Part shown: piece after piece, positions 43,541 through 56,026 of the stretch
Layout: each line of letters begins with the position of its first letter
How positions within the stretch are numbered: position 1 is the stretch's first letter
Assembly: GCA_051294375.1 (NCBI GenBank)
Contig: CM119265.1
Coordinates: 17,649,377-17,713,376, forward strand
Length of the DNA: 64,000 nt
Direction: 5' to 3'
From: Paraspadella gotoi
Lineage: Eukaryota; Chaetognatha
Notes under the pieces: generated by a model
Databases searched by the model: none
The model's input: the letters and a program-made list of their open reading frames with translations, nothing else
Told to the model about the DNA's origin: nothing
Position numbers and translations under genes: made by a program

Positions 43541-46500
43541 ATGTTTTCATTAAGGTTTTCTTAGATAGCTAGCTGGCTCGTATCAATATACTCTGTTTAA
43601 ACTTTTTGTTAAAAAGAAAAAATTTATATGATAAAAAAAGACAAATATGACAATAAAGTGATTAAATAATTTAACAAGTTTGAGCAAAACGATATTAGGA
43701 ATGTACATTTTTTATTTACTCGTAAGAAATAGTGCATTCCCCTTTTCTTTTTAACGTAGTTCAAACCTATAAATAGAAAATAATTATTAAGGTATGAGTA
43801 TATTTTTTATTACAATTAATAAGTTCTAATTAACCTAATAGTAACTTTTTTTTGAAATTCTTTTAGAGCAAAGAACAAAAGGCGATATCATTATCTCTCT
43901 ATCGAGGATAGCATAAGTTTTTTTTAAATCTTTCACAAAACATTGTTAAAAATACATTTTTTAAAAAGATTTCAAAAATAGAGCCATAAAAAACAATGAG
44001 CGGTTTAAAAAGAAATTAATTAATTCTTCTCAAAAAACTGAAAGACTTAATTTATAATGCGAGGTACTGTAAACATAGTCCAATTTTTCCGTCTATCAAG
44101 AGTAGATAATGGAAGTTGTCGTCCCTGTATAGATAAATACTTTTTAAAAAGATAGACATATTATTGAAAAAAGTAAAAATTAATTTTAACACTTTTTTTC
44201 ATTTTTCAGAGAGGATCGAGGCCGGCCAGTAAAATTAGACAGTGGAATAGAGCTTTTATTTATTGAAACAAAGATGTGTCAAAAATTTCATATGTATATG
44301 GGCGGAACACCTTGTATAGCGACAAAAAACGTTTATAAGATTATAAAAAAACTTATTCATATATTGAAAGGTCTACTCTTATGTCTGCATTAGGAGAAAC
44401 GCTGAGCATTTGGTTGTGCAATGTTAAGTAAGTACAAAATAAAGCGTGAACTCAAAATGTTGTGAGGTAAAGTAGCATCAAAATATTGCAAAATATTTAA
44501 GTCAACTTACTAAAAATGAACACTAACCGAAAAGTAACTCTCGGATAGAACCATACCGTCGCCTCAAGCCAAGATCCCGCTGGGCCATGCAGAGAATGCT
44601 CTCTAATGTCGATTTAAAAAAAAATAATCTATTCTTTTCCTCCTGTATCAATAAAAAATATAAAATCAAAATGACTACTCTTCCCGTCTGAAGTGATCTT
44701 TGGCAACCCCATAACTATATCTATACTCACTTACAATTTTCTCGATGAGCAAGTAAGAAATACATACTATTCCTCACACAAAATCTCAAACTTATAAATA
44801 TTTTATGCCTAATCCAATACATGGACCAATCATTTATTTATAATAAACACCGCCGCCTCTAAATTGAAACAAAGAACCGATAATACTATCTTAATTATAT
44901 TAAACAAATGTCATGACCGAAAACATCCGTAAAACGATAGTAACAAAAATCCAAATTTTCCCAAAAAATACAATCAGTAGCCACGAATTTGGACAAACCT
45001 ACAAGCGCCATCGATCTTGTTCCTGGCGCCAACCAAAACCTTCATATCTACCCCTTCCTATCCCGAGTTAAATAATTAATTTATATTAGCCTTACTTGAC
45101 CCAAAAAGACCGAACCAAAATAAAATACAATATTATTTTATAATGATTGAAAAAATATTGGTATTTAAAATAATTTTTAAAATTTTATTTGTTATTTATT
45201 AAAAACTGCCAATCAACCTTTGTTCAATGTATCATTTGTATAAAAAAGGAATACAACTTACCTTGGGAACTCTAAACCCAATATTTTCTACCACAAGCAA
45301 ACAATATTCACCTCTATTAAACTCAGCTATACCACCCATATCTTCTTAACCGGAATAATTATGTTTGACATAACATGATATATTCCACCCACACACCTGA
45401 CAAAAAAAACTAAAAATCTGAAAATTATCAGTATCAGTATAAACAAATTTTAATGTACATCAAATTATGTAGTCTTCCGCCTTCTTAGAAAAAGCTCAAT
45501 TTTTATCGTGGAGCAGAAAGAAAACTGGACTAAGGAGCCCACAGACTTGCATATAACTAACACTGTCCAATGCCCCTCTAATCAATTAACCGTCCAAGAC
45601 TCGCACCACATCCCAAATTAATGATGTAAAGAAAAATTCAAATGTAAAAACATTATTTATGTCGAAGTAGACGAGACCCAAGCCACAACCCAAAACCCGG
45701 ACATAACAAAACTCAGCAAGACGACGATCATCCTTCCCTTAGGTTCTCCTCTCACCAGTTGTTAGAAAAAAATCCTGCTATACCAATGAGAAGAAATACA
45801 CAAACATAACGCTTCACAATGCATTCACTATTACTCAAACAAAGCTGAGAAATCTAGACCTAGATTCCTCATCAACTCCTCCCTAGTCTCCGTGGAGCTA
45901 TACTCCGCTCCCTCCAGTTTATCGATAAGATATAATAATGTTACTTAACCAACCTCGATTCATAAATCGATATTTTTTGGATTTTTTAAATTTCTTTAAA
46001 ATAATGATCAAAAAAACTAATAAAGACGCAAAACGACAGGACATTAACCTCGCAAATTAACAAAATTCCCAAATCAAACTACGATGCGCCCTAGCACGAT
46101 CAACGGGAAGAAAGAACCAAAGAAATACATCATCACCAGCCCGTAAAAGTCAGGTCTGGCAACCAATTCTGCATGCTGAAACCAAAAGCCCCCCTATCAC
46201 GAAAAATTGTGCTCGCCAAATCAACAATCACTGTATCTTTAGGTTTAAAATAAATATATGAACACCATGTTCAATATACGAAATAAATACTATAAATAAA
46301 AGATATTACCCATAATATTTAATCCACATATATATGTTATCTAAGTATTATTACTAGCCAAAGAAGGAATTTGATAATGGAAAAGCATGAAAACAACAAG
46401 GCGATGAGAAATCTTAAGGTAATCATAATAAATATTTAATTATATATCAAGTTTCATACATATTGAAATGCATTCATAGGGCCTTTAATATAGCAATAGG

Positions 46501-47130
46501 AAAAAAATAGATTGATATAGAACAATGTAACAAGATCAGCCAGATACAATGCGGCTAGAGCGCCCATTTTCCTCGGCACATTCCTTGGCCGGATAATCAA
46601 GGACCAAACCTATTGAATCAGTATAATTGAAGCTCCGATAAAGAGCCACCAGAAAAATCCCATCTGCACAAATCTCCTCCGCTAAAAGACCAGCCAAAGG
46701 TAGGGTTATGCGATGAGAACAGCCTTTAAGTTTTTGTCAACTAACAACGAAAAATAAAATGAAAATTAATTCTTTCTGTACTATTCCAATATTTTTCTTA
46801 ATTTGGAAAAAGACTTCCATCTTTTCAAATCTGAGTTAATTTAAGGTCTAAGACCTCTCTACATCAGTACCTGAAGATTTAAGAATACTAAAATTTATAG
46901 TCTTCCTTTAAAAATTCACAATCAGTACACCATATCCTCAAAAAGCCTATTTAAATTTTGGATAAATACGAAATTCCCTATTATAGTTTTCGGCTGATAG
47001 TAAAATTTAAACAAATCTTCGTCAAATACTGTGACTAAACTCCCTACCTTTGTTAAATAAATTTTCAAATAAAACTACCATAGCAAGTTTTCATATGAAT
47101 CTTTTAAGAGCAACCTCCGCAATGAACATC
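43541..47130. other. AT-rich repeat-like block, no gene recognised
   Basis: Low GC with only short open frames. A transposon-end-like motif on the minus strand reads TATACAAGGTGTTCCGCC at about 44302-44319. Direct repeat E copy 2 lies at 45945-46265. Otherwise old, unclassifiable sequence. Confidence 0.5.
45945..46265 (+). repeat. Dispersed direct repeat E, copy 2
   Basis: Longer and noisier version of 41470-41670, about 320 bp against 200 bp, with the shared words in the same order and extra bases between them. Confidence 0.65.
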
Positions 47131-48096
47131 TTTGAAGGAGAGACACCAAAAACTGTACCCACAGGGAGCGGTTAAAAAAGCTGAAAACAATAACAGTTTG
47201 ACACCGTAATCCTAAGCGTTAAAAGACTGCGGTTACTGACCATTAACTTTTGGCTTAATTTATAAATCATAAACATGCCGGACAAAAGTAGAATCAAAAA
47301 AAAATCCTCTTCGATAAAATCAGCCCGAGCCCTTAATTTTCTTTTAAAAAATCGTAAGAAGAAAATCTTTTTTCAGTTTAAAATGTTTTTTTCCAAAAGA
47401 GGGTAAGATCTAATTTTAAAAAGATTTTCAGCTTTTATCACAAAAATTTATAAGAAAAAAAACTAGGAATGAATCAAAATTTAGAGTATCGACTGATTTT
47501 ATTTAAACTTTCTTTTCAATGATCCTGTTAATTGGATGAAAATAATTACTCTTTGAAGTAATATAAATATGAAGAAAGAAGGAAAAGATTCTGTACTTTT
47601 GCTAAATTTTTAGTTATTATAATTAGAATCAATAATAGCTTAATAAACATTCTTTAAGGGGATAAGAATATAATATTAATTTAATAATTATCTTACCAGG
47701 ATTTGTTTCTGTTAAGAATAGAATTTAGGTTCTGATTTGTCTGCTTTAAGTAAATATGAAATATAAAAATATTAGCTTGTAAAGCCTTTGTTCTATGAGG
47801 CTTAAACCTAAAATGTAAGCTTTATTGTACAGTAAGTAAAATAAAAAATTTGGAATTAGTAAAAAATCCTTTCTAAATGTAAAAATAAAAATAATGATTA
47901 TATAAATATTTAGGTAGGGTCAACTAAATGTTTTTTTTCATAATTAATTAATTTTTTTGTTTCCGCTCAATAAGAGATAGGAATTTTTTTGCTACTTTCC
48001 CGTGAAAAAAAAATTAATGACTATACCATTCAAATTCCTTTGATGATAGACCCTTAAGCTTATGATTATCATTCCTTTATCACTCGGGTTGTCCCC
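47131..48096 (-). mobile_element. TTAA-type TIR element, full-length diverged copy
   Basis: Opposite orientation to 13996-14920. Shared blocks include AAAGCTGAAAACAATAAC, CGATAAAATCAGC, CTAGGAATGAATCAAAATTT and AAAAAAATTAATGACTAT. The right end reads CACTCGGGTTGTCCCC then TCTAA, a degraded terminus; the left end is more degraded. It lies far outside the palindrome, which confirms that the element is dispersed. Confidence 0.75.
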
Positions 48097-48714
48097 TCTA
48101 AACAGATTTTCGGTCACGGAGTCAACCCAAGAAGCGAGAAGAAACCTTTAGTCGCATTGTTTGCCCGAAGCGAATGAGGAAGAAAGAAAAAGAAAGAACT
48201 AAAGAAGAACTAAATAAGAAAGAGAATGTGTGGGAAGAAAGAAATGAAGTTTACTGGCGAGAAAATATTATAGATTCAACTGAAAGAAAAACTTTACTTA
48301 ATGCGGGAGTCCACTGGCGGATACTGATTTACTATAAGCTTCAATCAACGTTTTAAATAGAGTATTTAAATTTAAGTATTAATATTTATTTATTTGATAA
48401 ATGAACTAGATCTTGACTCGACTTGGACAGGCGAGCATTTCATCTTTTCAACCTCTGCTTCACCACCAACCCCGCCTCCCCTTTACACCACACGGTCTTC
48501 CCCTCCAAGTGGTTTTGACGATGACGTGGTAATGAAAATGTCAAAATGAAAATGTCAAGAGTCTTTGGAGACGACGAACTCGCAAACTCTGGCCGCGAAC
48601 CTCGAATTATGACTGGAAAACCGAAATGCAGAAAAAATAAAAGGGGGGGGCGGAGGCGGGGAGAAAGAAAAAGTTATGTCGCGCGGGCTTTTTTGAATAA
48701 CTGTCCGTCGTGAA
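48097..48714. other. Intergenic stretch, no gene recognised
   Basis: Composition rises in GC from about 48400. No supported feature. Confidence 0.5.
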
Positions 48715-48753
48715 GGCGGAGGAAGAGGAGGAGGAGGAGGAGGAGGAGGAGGC
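48715..48753. repeat. (GGA)n triplet tract
   Basis: About eleven GGA units with one GGAAGA variant. Confidence 0.93.
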
Positions 48754-51131
48754 GAGAAACGGGGGCGATTGTGGCTTGAGTTGTTAAAAATGTTTTTGCT
48801 TAAGTCATTGTTGCCGCCTTCTTTTTTAAAACTAAAATTATGAACCGGACCTCGGGACACATTCTTTCGGTTGCCTGGCCGTGGCCAGTGGCCACTCAAA
48901 ATAAAATCACTAAGTTTACATGTTTGTAAATCGAAAACAGACGAAAGAAGTGAAGGGGAAGATAAGCAAAGGGAATGAAAGATTAAAATGGCTCAGAATG
49001 GAGGATCAGAAGCGGAACCAGAGCGACCTCTGAAAAAAAACTGGCAAAGTTCCAATCTTCTCAGTTAGGATTTGAGAAGGAAAAAAGGAGAGACACATGA
49101 TGCAAAAGTTGTTTCTAAAAATAAAACAAGAATTTTTATTTCAATTATAAAATCCGTTGATGGCATCGATTTTTGGAAATATACTACATTGCATAGTTTA
49201 GGAGAAAAAAAAGTTACCCTTTTCTGGTGAGGAAAGTAAACCTTAAACCCAAAACATAAAAATCTAAAAGAGTTTGTAGTGAAAAGTGAGAAAAAAATGT
49301 AGTTAAAAAAAAAGAGAGAAAAGAAAGAAAGGAGAGAGAGAGAGAGGGAGACGCTTTTCTCGTTGGTTCGAAGCCAAAGTAACGACGGGGTGTCATATTT
49401 GCTTTGTAGTACGACGACTGTGTGGGCGAAAGAAGAGTGAAGGAATTGTGGAGAGTGGGGAGTCGAAAGGCAGGAAGCGTTATGTTGGTGGTGGGACGCG
49501 GTAGGAGTGGGCGGGGTTGTCGGAAGCGAAAGGTTGGAAGCGATATAAGTCAATTGTTGATGAAGGGTAAAGAAGGGAAATCGTAATAAAGGGTAGGGAG
49601 GAACGGGGAGCAAAGGATGGGAGAAAAACGCGAGAAAAAGAACTAAACGGGGAATTGAACCGATGGGTGAGAAAGAAAAAAAAGTTCACCAAAAGAAAAG
49701 AAACATATAAATTTTCCAATACAATTACTAGAACGAAGATGATTTAACGATGACGATGACAATGACTGAAAGAACTGGGAAAGAAAGAAGAGAAGCACGA
49801 AAGAAAGAGGAGGAAGAATAAATGAGAGATAAAAATGAATTTTAGCGACATAAATAAATAAATAAATAAATAAATAGAATAAAGTAAAAGACAAGAGAAG
49901 ACCCATCTGGGGGTCTATAAAAATGGCGAAAGTTAAAAAGACGCTTGATGAAAAGAAATGCGTATCAGAGCAAGAAAAGAAGGAAGAAAGTTAACTAAGG
50001 GAAAAAGAAGAAATCAGCAAGAGATCGAAACAGAAGAAAGAAAGAGAAGGATAGAAGAAGTTAATATGCAGAAAAAGACTTAGAAATTAAAGTAGAACAC
50101 AAGAGGAGGCCTTAGCGAAGCTAAAAACAGGCCTCATAGACATTATGAGAATCTACAGAAGCAAACTCGGATAAAATTAAAACAGCTAAGAATTAATAAG
50201 ATAGATAATGAAAAATAATATATAAATAAAAAGTTAAAAATAAGATTGGAAAATTTTTAAAAAAAAAAAAACAAAAAAAAAAAACATCATGAGAGGAAGC
50301 TATTTTCAGTTCATGTATTGAAGATAAAGTCAAAACATTTATAGATATGAGTAAAGATAGAGAATTAGAGAAAGAAAGAAGAAGAAGTATAAGATGAACG
50401 ATAAGTCAGAAAAATAGAAAGTAATAGCATGATAACCTGAAAAAGCCAACCTATTGGGAAAATCATCGAAAGAATTTCCCGGGCGAACATAAAAGATAAA
50501 AGCGACTTTGGTTGCTAGTTTTTCCCTTTTAGTCGTGCTCCTCGTTCAGTTGCGTATGACTACGCGAAACATAACGCGTCATCGCTGTCGCCAGGGTGCC
50601 AGAAAACAATCTGTTGTGGATTGGGTGAGGCGTTGTTCTTGCTTGGCGCTGTTGTCAATAAGATTTCGACGACTTTTTTTTTACGAACATCTCATTGCAC
50701 ATCTCAGTTGCCACAATCTCATGGCACGTAGTAACGATTACGATAAAACAAAACGTTTTAAATATTGGGAACAAACCCTTTTAGTGGACAATAGCCCAAT
50801 CCGGATTCCTAATAACAGACCCCAACGATTCCCTCGACTTTCCCATGTTAAAAAGGACAAAGGTTGGGGAGGCGACGTGGGGCCTGTTCCGCCGTGAATC
50901 CGTCTCGGTGGACCCAGAGCTTAACGAACACACGTTCACGAGGAATTTGCCCTAAGGCGACCCCAATATCAAGAAACGGCGCGCGAATTCTCAGACGCAG
51001 CGGCGATTCTGCCCAATACGGAACGGCCGGAGGCATTGTCTTTTCGGTCCCCCGCTGGACGTCGAGATGTTGCCCGCGCCCAAAAGTCTCCCAAAGGGAA
51101 ATCGGTTCGTCTCGTCGTCGTCGTCCGTCTT
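48754..51131. other. Long stretch without a recognised gene
   Basis: Purine-rich on the plus strand from 48900 to 50480, with an ATAA tetranucleotide run at 49851-49876, then CpG-containing sequence at 50480-51130. Minus-strand frames at 49065-49613 and similar are pyrimidine-driven. Confidence 0.5.
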
Positions 51132-51512
51132 NNNNNNNNNNNNNNNNNNNNNNNNNNNNNNNNNNNNNNNNNNNNNNNNNNNNNNNNNNNNNNNNNNNNN
51201 NNNNNNNNNNNNNNNNNNNNNNNNNNNNNNNNNNNNNNNNNNNNNNNNNNNNNNNNNNNNNNNNNNNNNNNNNNNNNNNNNNNNNNNNNNNNNNNNNNNN
51301 NNNNNNNNNNNNNNNNNNNNNNNNNNNNNNNNNNNNNNNNNNNNNNNNNNNNNNNNNNNNNNNNNNNNNNNNNNNNNNNNNNNNNNNNNNNNNNNNNNNN
51401 NNNNNNNNNNNNNNNNNNNNNNNNNNNNNNNNNNNNNNNNNNNNNNNNNNNNNNNNNNNNNNNNNNNNNNNNNNNNNNNNNNNNNNNNNNNNNNNNNNNN
51501 NNNNNNNNNNNN
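51132..51512. other. Assembly gap, 381 N
   Basis: Run of N ending directly in the compound tetranucleotide tract, so the tract probably extends into the gap. Confidence 1.
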
Positions 51513-51566
51513 ATGTATGTATGTATGTATGTATGTATGTATGTATGTATGTTTGTATGTATGTAT

Positions 51567-51633
<67 letters not shown>

Positions 51634-51647
51634 TTTCTTTCTTTCGT

Positions 51648-51723
<76 letters not shown>

Positions 51724-51724
51724 T
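51513..51724 (+). repeat. Compound tetranucleotide tract ATGT, then ATTT, then CTTT
   Basis: About 53 bp of ATGT units (one variant), about 70 bp of ATTT units and about 90 bp of CTTT units. All three stay in one 4-base register and adjacent blocks differ by one base per unit. Confidence 0.95.
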
Positions 51725-52436
51725 GCTTTTATCCCAGAGGGAATCGATCGATTTTACTCTTTTTCCCGCGATTGTGACGTCAGAGCGGAATTATGTCAGA
51801 AAAGTCTTTCGCGTTAGACGTATACTAACTATGCGGGCGAGAAAGAGAAAGAAGGTTTTTTTGACGCCTTTCAGCAACTTGGTTTGTTTGTTTCATTCCC
51901 CGTCAGTCTATGTTTATTGTTTGGTTTTCTTTACTTTTTAGTTTATTTCGCGTTAAGTTTTCTTTTTTTCCTTTTAGAGAGCTGACTCACACTTTCTAAT
52001 TCGGTCATAAATAATTTATTGTTTATTGTCATTTGTTTGTTGACTCTCGTACATATATGACCCGCCCCGTCGATCGATAATCGCGAACTCTNNNNNNNNN
52101 NCCCGCCTTTCCAGCGCCACACGTGCCCTTCGAACTTCCGTGCTCCTCGCCATTCTCACGCGGTTGACGAGAACGTGTGGTCGCGTGCGAGCGGGTGAGG
52201 CTAAGCGTGCACGGCCGGGGATCGCGCGGTCGTCGAACTTACCACGACCGGAGGTGAGAGGGCAGGAGGTGGGCCGAGGGGGGGGGGAGTGGTCTTGTAT
52301 CTCGATGCGATTAAAAGTACAAAACGAGGAAAAATTCTAAGGCATTTGAGTTTCGACCCACACCAATTATAATTAAATTATACTTAGATTTATATACGTA
52401 TACCAAATGAAAGATTTAAACCAATAGGAAAGAGGG
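51725..52436. other. Intergenic stretch with a 10-N gap
   Basis: CpG-containing sequence around the gap at 52092-52101. No gene recognised. Confidence 0.5.
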
Positions 52437-52442
52437 AGAGAG

Positions 52443-52529
<87 letters not shown>

Positions 52530-52548
52530 GAGCGAGAGAGAGAGAGAG
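52437..52548. repeat. (AAAG)n then (GA)n microsatellite
   Basis: About 83 bp of AAAG units (52443-52525) followed by GA units. Confidence 0.97.
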
Positions 52549-52938
52549 GTTCTACCGAGAGTGAAGGAAAATGAATGAATGAGGAAGCTAACTATTCCTG
52601 CGAGATGCCAATCATCCCGCACTTTTCATGCTAATGGTTCCCATGGAAACCGAATATGACGACAAGTGCAGCCGAAAAGCGAGGGAGGAAAACGGGGTGG
52701 GAGAGATTGTGAGAGAGGGAGGGAGGGGGACAGAAAGAGAGAGACAGAGAGAGAGAGAGAGACAGAGATAGATATTAATAAAAGGAGTCAAGATAAGTGG
52801 GAAGGAAGGCTGGAAAAAACAGAAAAATATAACAGAAAAAAATGAACATAATAATGAAAAAAAAGAAGAATCGCGGATAAAATCAACATGTAAACCTTTA
52901 AATTCATCTATTTTTTACCGCAATTAATAAAGTTAATA
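52549..52938. other. Short unannotated stretch
   Basis: Purine-rich with a further GA run near 52735-52765. Confidence 0.5.
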
Positions 52939-53047
<109 letters not shown>

Positions 53048-53378
53048 ATTTGGTAGTCAGTTTTGAACGAAAATCTAAATTGAAAAAAAATTTCTTCGAT
53101 TTCAAGACAAACGTCGACTGCTACTTTCGACTGCGAGACAAGTGAGCGTGACTTCGAAGTCAATGGCAAAAAACTTGTACCTCCTACCTACGGGTTGGCG
53201 ACCCCAGACTCTCGTGACAGCGCCCCGCCCTATCGTTTAAACATATTTTAAACTCCAACTGTCTGAACCCATTTTTTCCCCTTTCAGGCGAAAAAAACAA
53301 TGTAATTTATGTTTTTTTTATGTTTTCACCTTTTTTTTTCGTTTAATCTTTATTCTTCTTTTTCCTTTCCTTTTGCAG

Positions 53379-53659
53379 CTACCCCTTTGGGCCTTTCCCT
53401 AGCCGCACTCCCCAAGGGTCAACTTTTTAAAAAAATCGTTTTCCGAAAAAAATTGCCAGAAACTGAAATATGGCACGGAGGTAACGGAATGTATCATGCC
53501 GCCTTGTTACAGATTTGCGGGTCTGATTCGAAACTCCAGGGCAGAGAAGAAATCTCTGCAGCGACCCTTCCCGACCCCAAGGGTCAAACGCATCGAAAAA
53601 GGGCGAGTGACGTCGAAGCGGAAAGCGTTTTACGTCGCGTCGCCATATTTATTTTTTAG
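53379..53659 (+). CDS. Possible internal exon, product unknown
   Basis: A strong 3' splice-like site (long T/C tract ending TTTTGCAG at 53371-53378) opens onto a frame free of stops to 53657. It reads ATPLGLSLAALPKGQLFKKI at the start and includes ETEIWHGGNGMYHAALLQIC, a normal-complexity sequence. No domain recognised. A second overlapping frame (from 53496) is equally open, so the coding frame is uncertain. No 5' splice site was found before the gap at 53684-53848. Confidence 0.2.
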
Positions 53660-53683
53660 TCCGCAAGAGGGAGGGAGATGGAG

Positions 53684-54405
53684 NNNNNNNNNNNNNNNNN
53701 NNNNNNNNNNNNNNNNNNNNNNNNNNNNNNNNNNNNNNNNNNNNNNNNNNNNNNNNNNNNNNNNNNNNNNNNNNNNNNNNNNNNNNNNNNNNNNNNNNNN
53801 NNNNNNNNNNNNNNNNNNNNNNNNNNNNNNNNNNNNNNNNNNNNNNNNCATTGGTTTTAAGTTATGATCCTTGATTTCGCTGCAAAAAAATTCAGAATTG
53901 TAAGTTTACTTCAGTCAAAACCTCCAAATGCAGGACCAAATAAAAATGGCCAAAAAGAGCGCCGTGTAGGAGTGGAGCCAAAGCGTCATAGCGCCGATTT
54001 CGAATCGTGGCCTTGAAGGGAAAAAACCCCGTGACACGAAATCGTAAAATTGCGATTCTCTGACTCAATTGGCGTTCGGAGGAGAAGNNNNNNNNNNNNN
54101 NNNNNNNNNNNNNNNNNNNNNNNNNNNNNNNNNNNNNNNNNNNNNNNNNNNNNNNNNNNNNNNNNNNNNNNNNNNNNNNNNNNNNNNNNNNNNNNNNNNN
54201 NNNNNNNNNNNNNNNNNNNNNNNNNNNNNNNNNNNNNNNNNNNNNNNNNNNNNNNNNNNNNNNNNNNNNNNNNNNNNNNNNNNNNNNNNNNNNNNNNNNN
54301 NNNNNNNNNNNNNNNNNNNNNNNNNNNNNNNNNNNNNNNNNNNNNNNNNNNNNNNNNNNNNNNNNNNNNNNNNNNNNNNNNNNNNNNNNNNNNNNNNNNN
54401 NNNNN
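53684..54405. other. Two gaps (53684-53848 and 54088-54405) around a short contig
   Basis: The 239 bp between them has no recognised feature. Confidence 0.9.
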
Positions 54406-55445
54406 TGACTTCGTTCAAAATAAAACTTTTAAAAATAACCGAAGCTTTTTTATTCTTTCAAATCGTGTAAATATTTAGACAAGTTATTTGTCTCTCTATT
54501 CGTCAGTCCGATGTACATGGGTCAACCATCGGGATTTAACGCCTCGCCTAACATCTTCAACCAATGTTCACGAAATTCTTCATTCTCTCCTCTTAAAACT
54601 CATCAAAGCCTCATAGTCAAATCGAAGCAGACAACATTAAATAAGCAGACAATATTAAATTGTAATTTTTATGATTTTCCACGTCATCACCTATGTATTT
54701 TCTTTATCCTAACCTCATCCTATTTTCTTTGCTCATCTCCTCCCTACCCATTTTATTCCTTTCTCTCATCCGTCCTTTCATTTTCCCATCGCTTCCTTTC
54801 ATCCGTCCTCTCTTTTTCCCATCCTTTCCTCTCATCCCTCATCATTGACAGATTTTTAATTCGATTCGATTCTAAAATATTCATCTCAACTCCAAACTCA
54901 AGGACTTTTCGTCGCGAGGCCGAAACGGCGCCTAAAAGAGGATCCGGCGACGGCGTCCGCGGCGCCGACAAGGGAATCCGAACCGGCGTCGGCGGCGCCG
55001 AAAAGAGAATATGCGGCGATGTCAAGGGAGCCCGCGGTTGTGAACGCGGCGCCTCCAAAAGAACGAGTTCTATGATGGGCGTCGAATCAAAGAGGAATGT
55101 GACTTTCTGTTCCCTTCGCTCGTCGCTCGGAGACGCTTCCGCGAATCTTTTGTCAATATATCAGCCATTTTTAATGTGGGACGCAACGCGCCTTTCGCGA
55201 GACCTTCTAAATAGGCTTCTCGAAATAAACTATCTCTTTGAGGAAATGGATGTAAAGTTTTTATTAAAAAAGAGGTTGGTCTATTAGATTTTTGCAAACA
55301 GCGAACGAACGAGCATCGAGTTTTAAATACGATGATGATAACGATGACGATAACTATGATGATGACGACGAAAATGTGACGACGAGAATCTTCGATCACA
55401 CAGCGATCGGGAACTCGGGTGGTAGCGGACGCGAGCGAGGTCGGG
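54406..55445. other. Stretch without a supported gene
   Basis: A 258-codon plus-strand frame (54511-55287) contains tandem TCATCCGTCCTCTC-like pyrimidine repeats (about 54760-54845) and GGCGCCGA-like units (54945-55010). Repeats explain much of its openness. A GAT/GAC triplet patch lies at 55330-55375. Confidence 0.4.
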
Positions 55446-55537
55446 AGCGGTCAAAGGAGGTGGAAGCGGTCGCGACCGACGAGAGCGGTCAAAGGAGGTT
55501 GAAGCGGTCTCGACCGACGAGAGAGGTCAAATCGGTC
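55446..55537 (+). repeat. Minisatellite, 38 bp unit, about 2.4 copies
   Basis: Units 55446-55483 and 55484-55521 plus a partial unit to 55537. Each begins AGCGGTCAAAGGAGGT and contains CGGTCGCGACCG, a perfect 12 bp palindrome (CGGTCTCGACCG in unit 2). The period is not a multiple of three. Confidence 0.9.
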
Positions 55538-55917
55538 AATCGCGGCTCAAAACGTCATTAAAAATTCAGAGGAGAACGAATGATGAGCGGGACTACGCGG
55601 ACGACGATAAAGACGACGTTGACGACGAGGATTCAACAACGACGAAGGAGAAAAGAAATAGGAGCTACCAATCGGAATTCGACAATGAAGACAGATGAAG
55701 CGAATTAGAATGAAGTCGACGACAAAAATTGCTTTGATTTGTATTTTGATTTTATTTGATTTGATTNNNNNNNNNNNNNNNNNNNNNNNNNTGATCTTTT
55801 TCTTATAAAACGTTCAGGCCTTTTGTTTTTTTTTTTTGTTTTTTTTTAACCAGAAAATGATTTTTTCGATGGAAAAGATCATTGAAGAAGTGAGCTCTTC
55901 TGCATTTTTTTTTTTAA
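55538..55917. other. Short stretch with a 25-N gap
   Basis: Triplet-rich GAC/GAA sequence, then a TTTGAT-like run leading into the gap at 55767-55791. Confidence 0.5.
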
Positions 55918-55935
55918 GGAGAGAGAAGAGAGAAG

Positions 55936-55986
<51 letters not shown>

Positions 55987-56024
55987 AGAGAGAGAAGGAA
56001 GAGAGAGAGAGAGAAGAGAGAAAG
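55918..56024. repeat. (GA)n microsatellite, interrupted
   Basis: GA and GAA units directly upstream of tandem copy 1. Confidence 0.95.
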
Positions 56025-56026
56025 AT

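Noticed and set aside
54511-55287. 258-codon plus-strand frame
   Set aside because: Contains tandem pyrimidine and GGCGCCGA-like repeats, has no domain, and has no splice or promoter support; noted in the region entry only.
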